The notes under the pieces were generated by a model, which was not told where the DNA came from, made no database searches, and saw only the letters and a list, made by a program, of their open reading frames with translations. Shown here one piece after another: positions 9,057-17,512 of a DNA stretch of 64,000 bases (the stretch's first letter is position 1; the number at the start of each line of letters is the position of its first letter). The DNA lies in NCBI GenBank assembly GCA_030345135.1, contig CP128386.1, positions 4,222,667 through 4,286,666 on the forward strand, given 5' to 3'. The stretch comes from Chitinophagaceae bacterium DXS. Lineage in GTDB: Bacteria; Bacteroidota; Bacteroidia; Chitinophagales; Chitinophagaceae. Both the position numbers and the translations under genes were made by a program.

Positions 9057-10211
9057 ATGCAAAGGGGGATACATTTAATACTTATCGCAGCCATTACATT
9101 AGCATTTGCTTCTTGTGGCTCAACTACAGATAAAAAGGATGATCTGTCCAAGAAAAAGGCGAAACTGGAAGAATTAAAAACACAGCAAATAAAGGTTAGC
9201 GAGGAAATAACCAAACTGGAGGAGGAAATCTTTAAACTGGATCCATCATCCCGTCCTGAAAAAGCGAAGCTTGTTGCATTAACATCAGTAGCGCCTTCAA
9301 CTTTTACGCACTATATTGATCTGCAGGGAAAGATTGAATCAGAAAATATCGCTTACGTAACTCCTCGCGGTACCGGCGGCCAGGTAAAAGCAGTGTACGT
9401 AAAAAAGGGGGATGCCGTTAAAAAAGGGCAGCTTTTGTTAAAGCTTGATGCAGCGCTGGCGCAAAAACAACTTGACCAGGCACAAACGCAATTGACCTAC
9501 GCAAAAGACATTTACCAGCGCCGTGAAAACCTGTGGAAACAAAATATAGGTACAGAAGTGGAACTGATCGGTGCAAAGAACAACGTTGAACTGGCTGAAA
9601 AACAGATTGCGCTGATAAAAGAGCAAATGTCCTTCAGCAACGTATATGCAGAAATGGATGGTGTAGCTGACGATGTGACTATCCGCGTGGGTGAATTCTT
9701 TACAGGAAATCCGCAGTCAGGTTATATCCGCCTGGTAAATACTTCAAACCTTAAGGTTACAGCTCAGGTTCCGGAAAACTATCTTGGAAAAGTTAAGCAA
9801 GGCGACAACCTGCTGATCAACCTTCCGGACATCAATAAAAATGTAACGGCACGAATAACCAATGCAGGTAAAATGATCGATCCGAATTCCCGCTCATTTT
9901 ATGTAGAGGCTAAACTACCGGCAGATAATGTGTTCAGGCCAAACCAGATAGCACTTGTTAAAATACAGGATTATACAGCTTCAAATGCCATCACTGTTCC
10001 GGTAAACACCATGCAGACGGATGAGAAAGGAAAATTTGTGTTGGTTGCCGTTAAAGAAAACGGAAAGCTGATTGCACGCAAACGCGCGGTTACAGAAGGC
10101 CAGATGTATAGCGATAAGATTGAAGTAAAAAGCGGTCTTCAACAAGGCGACTCCGTTATTACGGAAGGTTTCCAGGGTTTGTATGATGGACAACTGATCA
10201 CTACCAGCTAA
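9057..10211 (+). CDS. RND efflux periplasmic adaptor (membrane fusion protein), lipoprotein
   Basis: 384 residues. The signal peptide ends in a lipobox (AFASC, Cys20), so the protein should be anchored by lipid to the inner membrane. A charged coiled coil at about 27-61 is followed by the lipoyl/barrel-sandwich region (KAVYVKKGDAVKKGQLLLKL), an alpha-hairpin (about 140-185), a beta-barrel (VRVGEF-like IRVGEFFTG) and a membrane-proximal domain ending ITEGFQGLYDGQLI. It bridges the TolC-like channel and the RND pump. The extra N-terminal coiled coil before the lipoyl half is a small peculiarity. A 218-base repeat-bearing spacer separates it from the pump gene. Confidence 0.93.
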   Translation: MQRGIHLILIAAITLAFASCGSTTDKKDDLSKKKAKLEELKTQQIKVSEEITKLEEEIFKLDPSSRPEKAKLVALTSVAPSTFTHYIDLQGKIESENIAYVTPRGTGGQVKAVYVKKGDAVKKGQLLLKLDAALAQKQLDQAQTQLTYAKDIYQRRENLWKQNIGTEVELIGAKNNVELAEKQIALIKEQMSFSNVYAEMDGVADDVTIRVGEFFTGNPQSGYIRLVNTSNLKVTAQVPENYLGKVKQGDNLLINLPDINKNVTARITNAGKMIDPNSRSFYVEAKLPADNVFRPNQIALVKIQDYTASNAITVPVNTMQTDEKGKFVLVAVKENGKLIARKRAVTEGQMYSDKIEVKSGLQQGDSVITEGFQGLYDGQLITTS

Positions 10212-10429
10212 TAATAAGGCAAAAGTAAAAAGTAAAAATTCAAAAGCTTGGCGGCCACCCTTCGCAAGCGTACAAGAGAGGTGGCATCTAGACTTTGTAA
10301 TGGAAATATTGCGCAATATGTATGACGTGCGGCATTACAGCCTCGGTTTTGACTTTTGATTTTTGAATTTTGACTTCTCAAATTGACTTGATGCTATTTT
10401 AACGCCCGCGTGGCAAAACTAAACTTAGT
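10212..10429. repeat. Inverted A-rich word arrays flanking a 100-bp core between adaptor and pump genes
   Basis: The adaptor stop codon runs into AAAAGTAAAAAGTAAAAATT words (10222-10245). Their inverse, TTTTGACTTTTGATTTTTGA and continuation (10347-10378), lies before the pump start. The core between them holds a GCCACC/GGTGGC pairing and a perfect 14-bp palindrome ATATTGCGCAATAT (10306-10319). The layout is like a small non-autonomous element, but no target duplication is evident. Confidence 0.6.
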
Positions 10430-13400
10430 ATGAGCGCACTTGAAAATATTACGGGAAAGTTTAAAGAGTTTAAACCTACCTCCTGGGCCATTAAGAATAA
10501 GACTTCTGTTTACTTATTAATGTTAATAGTCAGCCTTTGGGGGCTTAATGTTTTTATCACTACACCTAAGGAACAGTTTCCTGACGTGGTGATTCCCACT
10601 ATTTACGTACAGACCATTTATGTAGGCAACTCACCAAAAGACATTGAAAACCTTGTAACGCGTCCGATTGAAAAACAGATAAAAGGCATAACCGGCGCCA
10701 AGATCAAAAAATTTACAAGTACTTCTCAACAGGATTATTCAGCTATTATCGTTGAATTTGATACAGAAGTAAAGACTGATATCGGTCTTCAAAAAGTGAA
10801 AGACGCCGTTGACAAGGCCAAGCAGGATCTTCCCAACGATCTTACACAGGAACCCACGGTTCTTGAAGTTAGCCTTTCTGACGTTCCGGTTATGTATGTG
10901 AATATCAGCGGTAACTACGACCAGCAGCGCCTGAAAAAGTTTGCTGATGATATGAAGGACAGGCTGGAAGATCTTTCGCAGATTAACCGTGTTGATATTG
11001 TTGGCGCCCCTGAACGTGAGTTTCAGATCAACGTGGACAATTACCGCATGCAAAGTGCCGGTGTAACATTTGATGATATTGCCGGTGCAGTTGCCCGCGA
11101 GAATATGGATATCTCCGGTGGTCTGCTGGATGTTGGCAACATGAAACGCAATCTTCAGTTGAAGGGCCAGTTTAAAACTGCTTTTGATATTGAAAAAGTA
11201 GTGCTGCGTAACAGCTCAGGAGCTCCAATCTACTTGAAAGATATTGCCACAATTAAAGACACCATTAAGGAAAGGGAAAGCTACGCCCGTTTGGATGGAA
11301 AAAATGTGGTTACCCTTAACATCATCAAACGTTCAGGAGAAAACCTTATCGAAACTTCTGAAGAAGTGCAAAAGGTTGTGGATGAAATGAAGGGTAGTCA
11401 GTTCCCTAAAGACCTGGATGTTGTTATTACCGGTGACATGAGCACCAAAACAAAAACTTCGTTCAACGATCTTGTTAACTCAATAGTTATTGGTTTCGTA
11501 CTCGTACTGCTGATCCTGATGTTCTTCATGGGCGTGGTCAATGCCTTCTTTGTGGCATTGTCCGTACCATTAAGCATGTTCGTTGCGTTTATGTTTTTAC
11601 CGAGCGCCGAAATTATCATCGGATCGCATGTAACATTGAATTTTATCGTGCTATTTGCGCTGTTGTTTGGACTGGGTATTATTGTGGATGATGCCATTGT
11701 GGTTATTGAAAATACACACCGCATATTTACACAAGGCAAGGGCCGTATAAGCGCTCCCCGAAGCGCGATGATGGCTGCAGGCGAAGTATTTGTACCAGTA
11801 CTTGCAGGTACGCTTACAACGCTGGCACCATTCTTCCCACTTCTGTTCTGGCCGGGTATTATTGGTAAGTTCATGATTTACTTACCCGCCATGCTCATCT
11901 TTACGCTGACTGCATCACTTATTGTGGCGTTCATCATGAACCCTGTGTTCGCGGTAGACTTTATGTCGCACGAGGACGGTAAGCCTGAACCAAAATCAGC
12001 CATCTTTAAAAAGCCGATGTTCTGGATTGCGTTGGCAGCCGGTATTTTGCTGGATGTGTCCGGATACCCATTTGCAGGAAATCTGCTGATTTGCCTCGTA
12101 CTGTTGGTGTTGCTATATCGCTATGTTTTAGATGGTGTGATCCACGCCTTCCAGCACCGTGCGTTACCATGGATCATGGGACATTATGAAGACCTGTTGC
12201 GTTGGGCACTGAAAGGATGGAGGCCCGTATGGCTACTGGTGGGAACATTTGGTATGCTTGTATTCTCTTTCGTGTTCTTCGGTGCGAGTGGGGTTCCTGT
12301 TGTATTCTTCCCGAAAGGTGATCCGAACCAGATCTTTGTTTACATGAAACTACCGGTGGGTACGTCCGTTGAGTATACTGATTCTGTCACAAAAATACTG
12401 GAGAACCGTGTGTACAAGATCCTGAAAATGGAGAACGGGAAAAAGAATCCGCTTGTTGAAAGTGTGATCACGAACGTTGCAGTTGGTGCCGCCGATCCAA
12501 ACAGCGGGGATAGAAGTACACGCAGCGAGCTGGGCCGTATACAGGTTTCATTTGTTGAATTTGAAAAACGTGAAGGTATTCACACGCGTCCATATTTGGA
12601 TAGCATCCGTAATGCAATGAAGGGCATTCCTGGTGCAGAGATCGGTGTTGACCAGGAAGCGAGCGGACCTCCTACAGATCCTCCCGTTAACTTAGAAATA
12701 GCCAGTGAAGATTTTGATAACCTGATCAAAACATCGGTTTCGTTGAAGAACTATCTGGACTCATTGCAGGTGCCGGGAGTTGAGGAGTTGAAGATGGATG
12801 TTGATTTGAACAATCCGGAAATTACACTTAGTGTTGACCGCGAACGCGCATTGATTGAAGGTGTGTCATCCGCACAGATCGGTCAAACGATCAGAACAGC
12901 ATTATTTGGTCGTGAAGTATCAAAGATTAAAGAAGGCAAAGAAGAATATAAGATACAACTACGCAACAATGAATTGCAACGTAAGAACCTGGTAGAACTG
13001 CTGAACATGAAAGTGTTTTTCAGGGATATGGCAACGGGTGGTTTTAAAGATATACCGATAAGCAACCTGGTAAAAATTGATCTGACCAGTACGCTTGGCA
13101 GTGTTAAGCGTAAAAATCAGAAACGTTTGATCACGTTAAGATCGAATGTGCTTACAGGTTATACACCTACCGCTGTTAACCAGGTTATCGCGAGAGATCT
13201 GGACAATTTTAAAGGCAAGGCAGATGGTGTTACTATCAAGCAAACGGGTGAGGGAGAACAGCAGGCTGAGACAGCAAGCTTTCTTGGAAATGCTTTGTTG
13301 ATTGCATTGATGTTGATCTTGTTCATACTTGTGTTACAGTTTAACTCCATCAGTAAGGCTGTGATCATCTTGACGGAAATCATCTTCAGTGTTATTGGTG

Positions 13401-14002
13401 TGTTGTTAGGATTTTCAATTACGGGAATGGAAGTATCTGTTGTTATGACGGGTGTGGGTATACTTGGTCTTGCAGGTATCGTAATCAAGAATGGTATCCT
13501 TGTGATTGAATTCACTGAAGAGCTAAGGGCACGAGGTTTGAAAACAAGAGAAGCAATTGTACAGGCGGGTAAAACACGTATCATTCCTGTATTGCTGACT
13601 GCATTGGCGGTAATACTTGGTCTTATACCGCTGGCAGTTGGTTTCAACATCAACTTCGTAACGCTGTTTGCAGATTTAAATCCGCATATCTTCTTTGGTG
13701 GTGATAACGCTGTGTTCTGGAAACCCCTTTCCTGGACCATCATATTTGGTGTAATGTTCGCGTTCTTTATGACGCTGGTTATTGTACCCAGTATGTACCT
13801 GATAGCTGAAAGATTGAAGAGACCAATGCGCAGAATATTTAAAGGAAGATGGGTAAGCATGGCTGGTATTCCGCCACTCACTGTAATATTCTTCGTCATG
13901 GTGTTTATAACGATGTTCGTTCAACGCTTTAACGTGGCTCGCCGTAGAAGAAAGCTGGTTGGCGAAAAAGTGAATAACGCATTCATTGGTAGTTGGTTTT
14001 AG
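10430..14002 (+). CDS. Efflux RND transporter permease (HAE1/AcrB-like)
   Basis: 1190 residues, longer than the usual 1030-1060. The RND fold is clear: TM1 near 25-45, porter domains, the TM2-TM6 block with the proton-relay motif GLGIIVDDAIVVIENTHR in TM4 (two Asp), a second porter half, then the TM8-TM12 block with VVMTGVGILGLAGIVIKNGI. Extra length comes from a hydrophobic insertion at about 535-570 between TM6 and TM7 (FWIALAAGILLDVSGYPFAG), a loop NPHIFFGGDNAVFWKPLSW before TM12, and a basic C-terminal tail. It is a proton-driven drug, metal or lipid exporter; the substrate is not visible. The stop codon is followed directly by an AGCTATCAGC word array. Confidence 0.95.
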   Translation: MSALENITGKFKEFKPTSWAIKNKTSVYLLMLIVSLWGLNVFITTPKEQFPDVVIPTIYVQTIYVGNSPKDIENLVTRPIEKQIKGITGAKIKKFTSTSQQDYSAIIVEFDTEVKTDIGLQKVKDAVDKAKQDLPNDLTQEPTVLEVSLSDVPVMYVNISGNYDQQRLKKFADDMKDRLEDLSQINRVDIVGAPEREFQINVDNYRMQSAGVTFDDIAGAVARENMDISGGLLDVGNMKRNLQLKGQFKTAFDIEKVVLRNSSGAPIYLKDIATIKDTIKERESYARLDGKNVVTLNIIKRSGENLIETSEEVQKVVDEMKGSQFPKDLDVVITGDMSTKTKTSFNDLVNSIVIGFVLVLLILMFFMGVVNAFFVALSVPLSMFVAFMFLPSAEIIIGSHVTLNFIVLFALLFGLGIIVDDAIVVIENTHRIFTQGKGRISAPRSAMMAAGEVFVPVLAGTLTTLAPFFPLLFWPGIIGKFMIYLPAMLIFTLTASLIVAFIMNPVFAVDFMSHEDGKPEPKSAIFKKPMFWIALAAGILLDVSGYPFAGNLLICLVLLVLLYRYVLDGVIHAFQHRALPWIMGHYEDLLRWALKGWRPVWLLVGTFGMLVFSFVFFGASGVPVVFFPKGDPNQIFVYMKLPVGTSVEYTDSVTKILENRVYKILKMENGKKNPLVESVITNVAVGAADPNSGDRSTRSELGRIQVSFVEFEKREGIHTRPYLDSIRNAMKGIPGAEIGVDQEASGPPTDPPVNLEIASEDFDNLIKTSVSLKNYLDSLQVPGVEELKMDVDLNNPEITLSVDRERALIEGVSSAQIGQTIRTALFGREVSKIKEGKEEYKIQLRNNELQRKNLVELLNMKVFFRDMATGGFKDIPISNLVKIDLTSTLGSVKRKNQKRLITLRSNVLTGYTPTAVNQVIARDLDNFKGKADGVTIKQTGEGEQQAETASFLGNALLIALMLILFILVLQFNSISKAVIILTEIIFSVIGVLLGFSITGMEVSVVMTGVGILGLAGIVIKNGILVIEFTEELRARGLKTREAIVQAGKTRIIPVLLTALAVILGLIPLAVGFNINFVTLFADLNPHIFFGGDNAVFWKPLSWTIIFGVMFAFFMTLVIVPSMYLIAERLKRPMRRIFKGRWVSMAGIPPLTVIFFVMVFITMFVQRFNVARRRRKLVGEKVNNAFIGSWF

Positions 14003-14406
14003 GAAGCTGTGAGCTATCAGCTATTAGCTGCCAGCTTATTGCGGAGGAGATTTAAATGAAATAACAAAGAAGATCAGTCCGACAGACCCGATGGTTTTAG
14101 GATCTGAACTTTAAATGATACAGTTGGTTTTGGTTGAAATGTGTGCCGCCTTCTTAATTGAGGGTGGCATACTCTTTTAAGCTATGAGCTATCAGCTGTC
14201 GGCTATGAGCTTATCGAAGCGGAGATTGGAGCGAAGGTGAATATGCCGCCGTGGTTCGTGTCATCCGTGCCGTGGTTCGTGTCCCACGAACCACATCATC
14301 ATACACAACTCACGACCCACATTATAACACAATAAAAAGACCGCTTTTCAGCGGCCTTCAATTTACACGGGAATAGGAACATGTTGTTCAATACAAATGA
14401 GCACAT
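14003..14406. repeat. Non-coding spacer with AGCTATCAGCT words and GTGGTTCGTG hairpins
   Basis: Two copies of an AGCTATCAGCTATTAGCTGC-type array (14010-14037, 14181-14212) start just after the RND stop codon. The second is followed by GAAGCGGAGATTGGAGCGA, a module that recurs at 28752. GTGGTTCGTG occurs at 14251-14260 and again at 14272-14281, where with CACGAACCAC (14285-14294) it forms a perfect 10-bp, 3-base-loop hairpin. The ferritin-gene terminator follows. No gene is seen. Confidence 0.8.
14339..14358 (-). terminator. Intrinsic terminator after the DUF892 gene
   Basis: On the minus strand GGCCGCT-GAAA-AGCGGTC is followed by TTTTTATT, a textbook terminator 49 bases past the stop codon. 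It may also stop plus-strand transcripts arriving from the RND pump. Confidence 0.8.
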
Positions 14407-14949
14407 TTATTCATGCAGCGCTTCTTCATTAACCATTGACTCGGCTATCCTGGTAAGATTGGAGTCGGTTTCCTTTTCTTCGTTTAATGTTTGTTCCAGC
14501 AACTTTGCAATATCGCTATGCCCCATTGTTTTTGCGAATGTGGCGAGTGTTCCGTAAGAGGCTATTTCATAGTGTTCTACTTTCTGAGCCGCAGAAATCA
14601 ATGCCGCATCACGCACGCTTGAACCATCTTCTGTTTCTTCCTTCAATTCTTCAGCTTCTTGTATTAGACCTTCCATTGCAGGACATTTTTTAGCTACAGG
14701 TTTCATTTCCAACAGTTCAAATACCTGTTCAAGGCGCTGCACATGCCCTTCGGTTTGAGATTGATGCTCTGCAAATGCACTCGCCAGCTCTTCAGACGTT
14801 GCTGCTTTCTGCATTTTTGTTAATGCTTTTACCAGTGCTTTTTCTGCCCAATAAATGTCCTTTACCTCATCAACAAATAGTTTGTGGAATTCGGAATTTT
14901 TCATTGATTCACTCATATTATCTCCGTTTCCACTTGCTGCATTTTTCAT
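14407..14949 (-). CDS. DUF892 (YciE/YciF-type) ferritin-like protein
   Basis: 180 residues, acidic, no signal peptide. The body from about residue 17 (ELHKLFVDEVKDIYWAEKALVKAL-type opening) is a four-helix ferritin-like bundle with the Glu and His pattern of DUF892: DEVKDIYWAE, EHQSQTEGHVQRLEQVFELL, KVEHYEIASYGTL and LNEEKETDSNLT. Members are stress-associated, proposed di-iron or ferroxidase proteins. The first 16 residues are Asn/Ser-rich, and later Met codons (Met12, Met16) are alternative starts. It is a single-gene unit with its own terminator. Confidence 0.9.
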   Translation of the reverse strand: MKNAASGNGDNMSESMKNSEFHKLFVDEVKDIYWAEKALVKALTKMQKAATSEELASAFAEHQSQTEGHVQRLEQVFELLEMKPVAKKCPAMEGLIQEAEELKEETEDGSSVRDAALISAAQKVEHYEIASYGTLATFAKTMGHSDIAKLLEQTLNEEKETDSNLTRIAESMVNEEALHE

Positions 14950-15187
14950 AACAAATAAGTTTAAAGATTTGACAATGATCGTTTCTCTATTTTGCTACAA
15001 AAATGCCGCCTGATATGCCGAACACTTAAATTACGTCTGAACGGTGTTACACATTGGTCCGCGTGAGTTGCAGATTACTTCTATTGATGAAATAATTCCT
15101 CAATAAATATAACCTGCAATATGTGGCCCTGGTTTGATAAGGTCCGGTTGGTGTGACATCAAACGTCCTGAATAAACTGTACGCTTC

Positions 15188-16345
15188 TTACCGTGCGTTT
15201 GCTTTGAGAACGCGCAAGAAATTTCCGCCGAGTATTTTTTTGATATCCTTTTTACTATATCCCCTGGCGATAAGTTCTTTCGTAATCAGCGGATATGTCG
15301 TCACATTATTTAATTGTTGAGGAGGCAGGCTTATACCATCAAAGTCGGAACCGAGACCAACATAGTCTATTCCAACAAGCTTAACTATATAATCCAAATG
15401 ATCAAATAACAGGGAAAACGGGGCTTTGATCTTTTCAATTTCTGTTGCATATCTCTTATCAAGAATGCTGTCCACACTGTTAGGATTTACACTTTTGATG
15501 GAATCAATTTCATTTTTATGCAGCGCAATAAAAGCGTTATATTTTCTTTGAAAACTACTGTCAAGAAATCCCGAGAAAAAATTCAGTTGAATTACACCAC
15601 CATTTTTTGCCAAGGCTTTGATCTGGTCATCTTTTAAATTTCTGAAAACAGGACACAGATTATACACGCAGCTGTGTGAAATCAATACCGGCTTTGTGGT
15701 TACACTTATAGCATCTTTAAAAGTCTGTTCCCCCACATGACTGAGATCAACCATCATTCCCAGTTCATTCATTCGTCTTACAATCTGTTTTCCTTTTTCG
15801 CTTAATCCCTTTGGCTGATGCACCAAAGAATCCGTTATTTCTTCCATAGCCGAAGTTGCCCAGGGATTGGAATTGTTCCATGTCAACGTCATGTAACAGG
15901 TTCCGCGTTTGCGCAGGCTGTCCAGTTTTTGTATATCATCCTCAATCATATGGCCGCCCTCCACTCCTATCATAGCCGCCAGTTTATGTTGCTTCAGCGC
16001 TTTTTTTACATCTCCATATGTTTTTGCAATCATCATGGAAGAGCTGTTTCGAGCTACCCACGCGTACAAAGTATCAATTTCCCGGTTGGCCCACGCAAAA
16101 GGTTGTGGCTGCTTGCCATCACACCAGATAGAAAATACCTGCACATCCACACCACCGGTTTTCATCCTGGCAAGGTCGCTGTGCGTTTTGCCTGCCAGGT
16201 TTTCATCAAAACTGTACCCTTTCTCAATACATGTCGAAATAATGTCGTTGTGGGTATCAGCAAGAACTGCTTTCTCATGTATTTTTTGGTATGATTGCGC
16301 ATATGCAAACCGGAACAGGAATAAAAGACAAAGAAGGTATTTCAT
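15188..16345 (-). CDS. Membrane dipeptidase (peptidase M19), exported
   Basis: 385 residues from the Met whose signal peptide MKYLLCLLFLFRFAYAQ fits; the upstream ATG at 16366 adds seven residues. Zinc-ligand motifs of renal-dipeptidase-type M19 enzymes are all visible: DTHND (His-x-Asp) near 30, GVEGGHM (bridging Glu), DLSHVGE and ISHSC (two His), and GLGSDFDG near 330. The enzyme hydrolyses dipeptides, including D-residue or beta-lactam-like ones in some members, in the periplasm. It is divergent from comB, with 129 bases between the starts. Confidence 0.93.
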   Translation of the reverse strand: MKYLLCLLFLFRFAYAQSYQKIHEKAVLADTHNDIISTCIEKGYSFDENLAGKTHSDLARMKTGGVDVQVFSIWCDGKQPQPFAWANREIDTLYAWVARNSSSMMIAKTYGDVKKALKQHKLAAMIGVEGGHMIEDDIQKLDSLRKRGTCYMTLTWNNSNPWATSAMEEITDSLVHQPKGLSEKGKQIVRRMNELGMMVDLSHVGEQTFKDAISVTTKPVLISHSCVYNLCPVFRNLKDDQIKALAKNGGVIQLNFFSGFLDSSFQRKYNAFIALHKNEIDSIKSVNPNSVDSILDKRYATEIEKIKAPFSLLFDHLDYIVKLVGIDYVGLGSDFDGISLPPQQLNNVTTYPLITKELIARGYSKKDIKKILGGNFLRVLKANAR

Positions 16346-16474
16346 GCAGTTGTGTTTTGGTCTCATTGGTCATGAAAGATAGCCAATATTCGTTTTTATT
16401 CGCGGGCGTATATTACAAAATAGCTGATTAAATAAGTAGTTTAATGTTTTTGGCGGAGGGTTATCTTTGCAGCC

Positions 16475-17197
16475 ATGCAAAACAAACCTACGATTCACAC
16501 AATACTGTCTCCGTCATTGCTCAAGTTGTATAATGTTTCAGACAGTATCGTTGTGATCATCGATGTATTCAGAGCTACTTCAACAATTGCTACGGCTTTA
16601 TTTAACGGAGCGGACAAGGTTATCCCTGTTTCCAGCGTGGAAGATTGCGTTACAATAGGGCGCAACCTCAACGCAATAACCGCGGGAGAAAGAGACGGAA
16701 AAATAATTGAAGGATTACAACATGGTAATTCTCCTGCAGAATATCCAAGAAGTTTTATAGAAAATAAAACCCTGGTATTAACAACAACCAACGGCACCAA
16801 ATTATTACATATGGCGCTGGACAATGGCGCATCGGAAGTTATTACCGGTTCTTTCCCTAATATTTCGGCAGTTTGCGATCATCTTATCAGCCTAAAAAAG
16901 AATGTCATTCTCGGATGTTCTGCATGGAAAGATAAATTCAACATGGAAGACACACTTTTTGCCGGCGCGGTGATCAGCAGGATAAAAGAACATTTCACCG
17001 TCCATTGCGATAGTAGCATGATGGCGGAAGACATGTATCGTCTCCATAAAAACGATATTTACAGCTTCATCCGCAAAACAACCCACTGGCACAGGCTGGC
17101 GGCTTACGGATTAGAAAGCGACCTGGAATATTGTGTTACGGAAGATGTGGCGAATGTATTGCCGATGTATAAGAATAGCGCGCTTGTAAGATCGTAA
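16475..17197 (+). CDS. comB: 2-phosphosulfolactate phosphatase family protein
   Basis: 240 residues matching ComB: IDVFRATSTIATAL near 27-40, GERDGKIIEGLQHGNSPAEY near 72-91 and LTTTNGTKLL near 104-113. ComB converts 2-phospho-3-sulfolactate to sulfolactate in coenzyme M synthesis. In Bacteroidota, which are not known to make coenzyme M, the true substrate is uncertain. No comA or comC is in the window. A TATCTTTG box (16462-16469) lies just before the ATG, implying a very short leader. The last codons and stop fall inside a GTAAGAC word array, so the repeat overlaps the gene end. Confidence 0.88.
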   Translation: MQNKPTIHTILSPSLLKLYNVSDSIVVIIDVFRATSTIATALFNGADKVIPVSSVEDCVTIGRNLNAITAGERDGKIIEGLQHGNSPAEYPRSFIENKTLVLTTTNGTKLLHMALDNGASEVITGSFPNISAVCDHLISLKKNVILGCSAWKDKFNMEDTLFAGAVISRIKEHFTVHCDSSMMAEDMYRLHKNDIYSFIRKTTHWHRLAAYGLESDLEYCVTEDVANVLPMYKNSALVRS

Positions 17198-17512
17198 GAC
17201 CGTAAGACGTGTAAGACGTGTAAGATGGTAAGATTTGTAAGAAAGTAAGAGGTTGGAAAATAAGAGAATAAAGCCATGGGACAGATGCCTCATGGCTTTA
17301 TTTTTATAACTATCACGTAAAGAATACGGCAGGTGTTTAATTCGGCTGCTGCACCTGAATAAATCAGCCATCAGCAAATTAGCGATCAGACATCCGACAT
17401 CGTACCGCCCGAACGTACCGTCGGTACGGGTAGGCATCTGCAGTTGAATCATGAATACCTAAAAAGTACACACTTGCAACTGTGTACTTCGTACTTCGTA
17501 TTTCGTACTTAA
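17185..17512. repeat. Word arrays at the converging ends of comB and acs
   Basis: From the comB end GTAAGA words repeat about eight times (17185-17256). From the acs end inverted AAGTACG words occupy about 17485-17512. Between them lie the comB terminator and a CGTACCG-T-CGGTACG palindrome at 17414-17428. No gene is seen. Confidence 0.75.
17268..17305 (+). terminator. Intrinsic terminator after comB
   Basis: ATAAAGCCATG and CATGGCTTTAT form a perfect 11-bp stem with a 12-base loop, followed by TTTTTATAA. The A-rich left flank could let it act in the opposite direction for acs as well. Confidence 0.8.

Noticed and set aside
13159-13899. 246-residue frame opposite the RND pump gene
   Set aside because: It is antisense to conserved membrane helices and is a codon-bias shadow rich in Ile/Thr/Asn.
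16447-16469. Full promoter before comB from TTTTTG to TATCTTTG
   Set aside because: The spacing between the boxes is only nine bases, too short for the Bacteroidota consensus; only the -7 box is kept as a comment.
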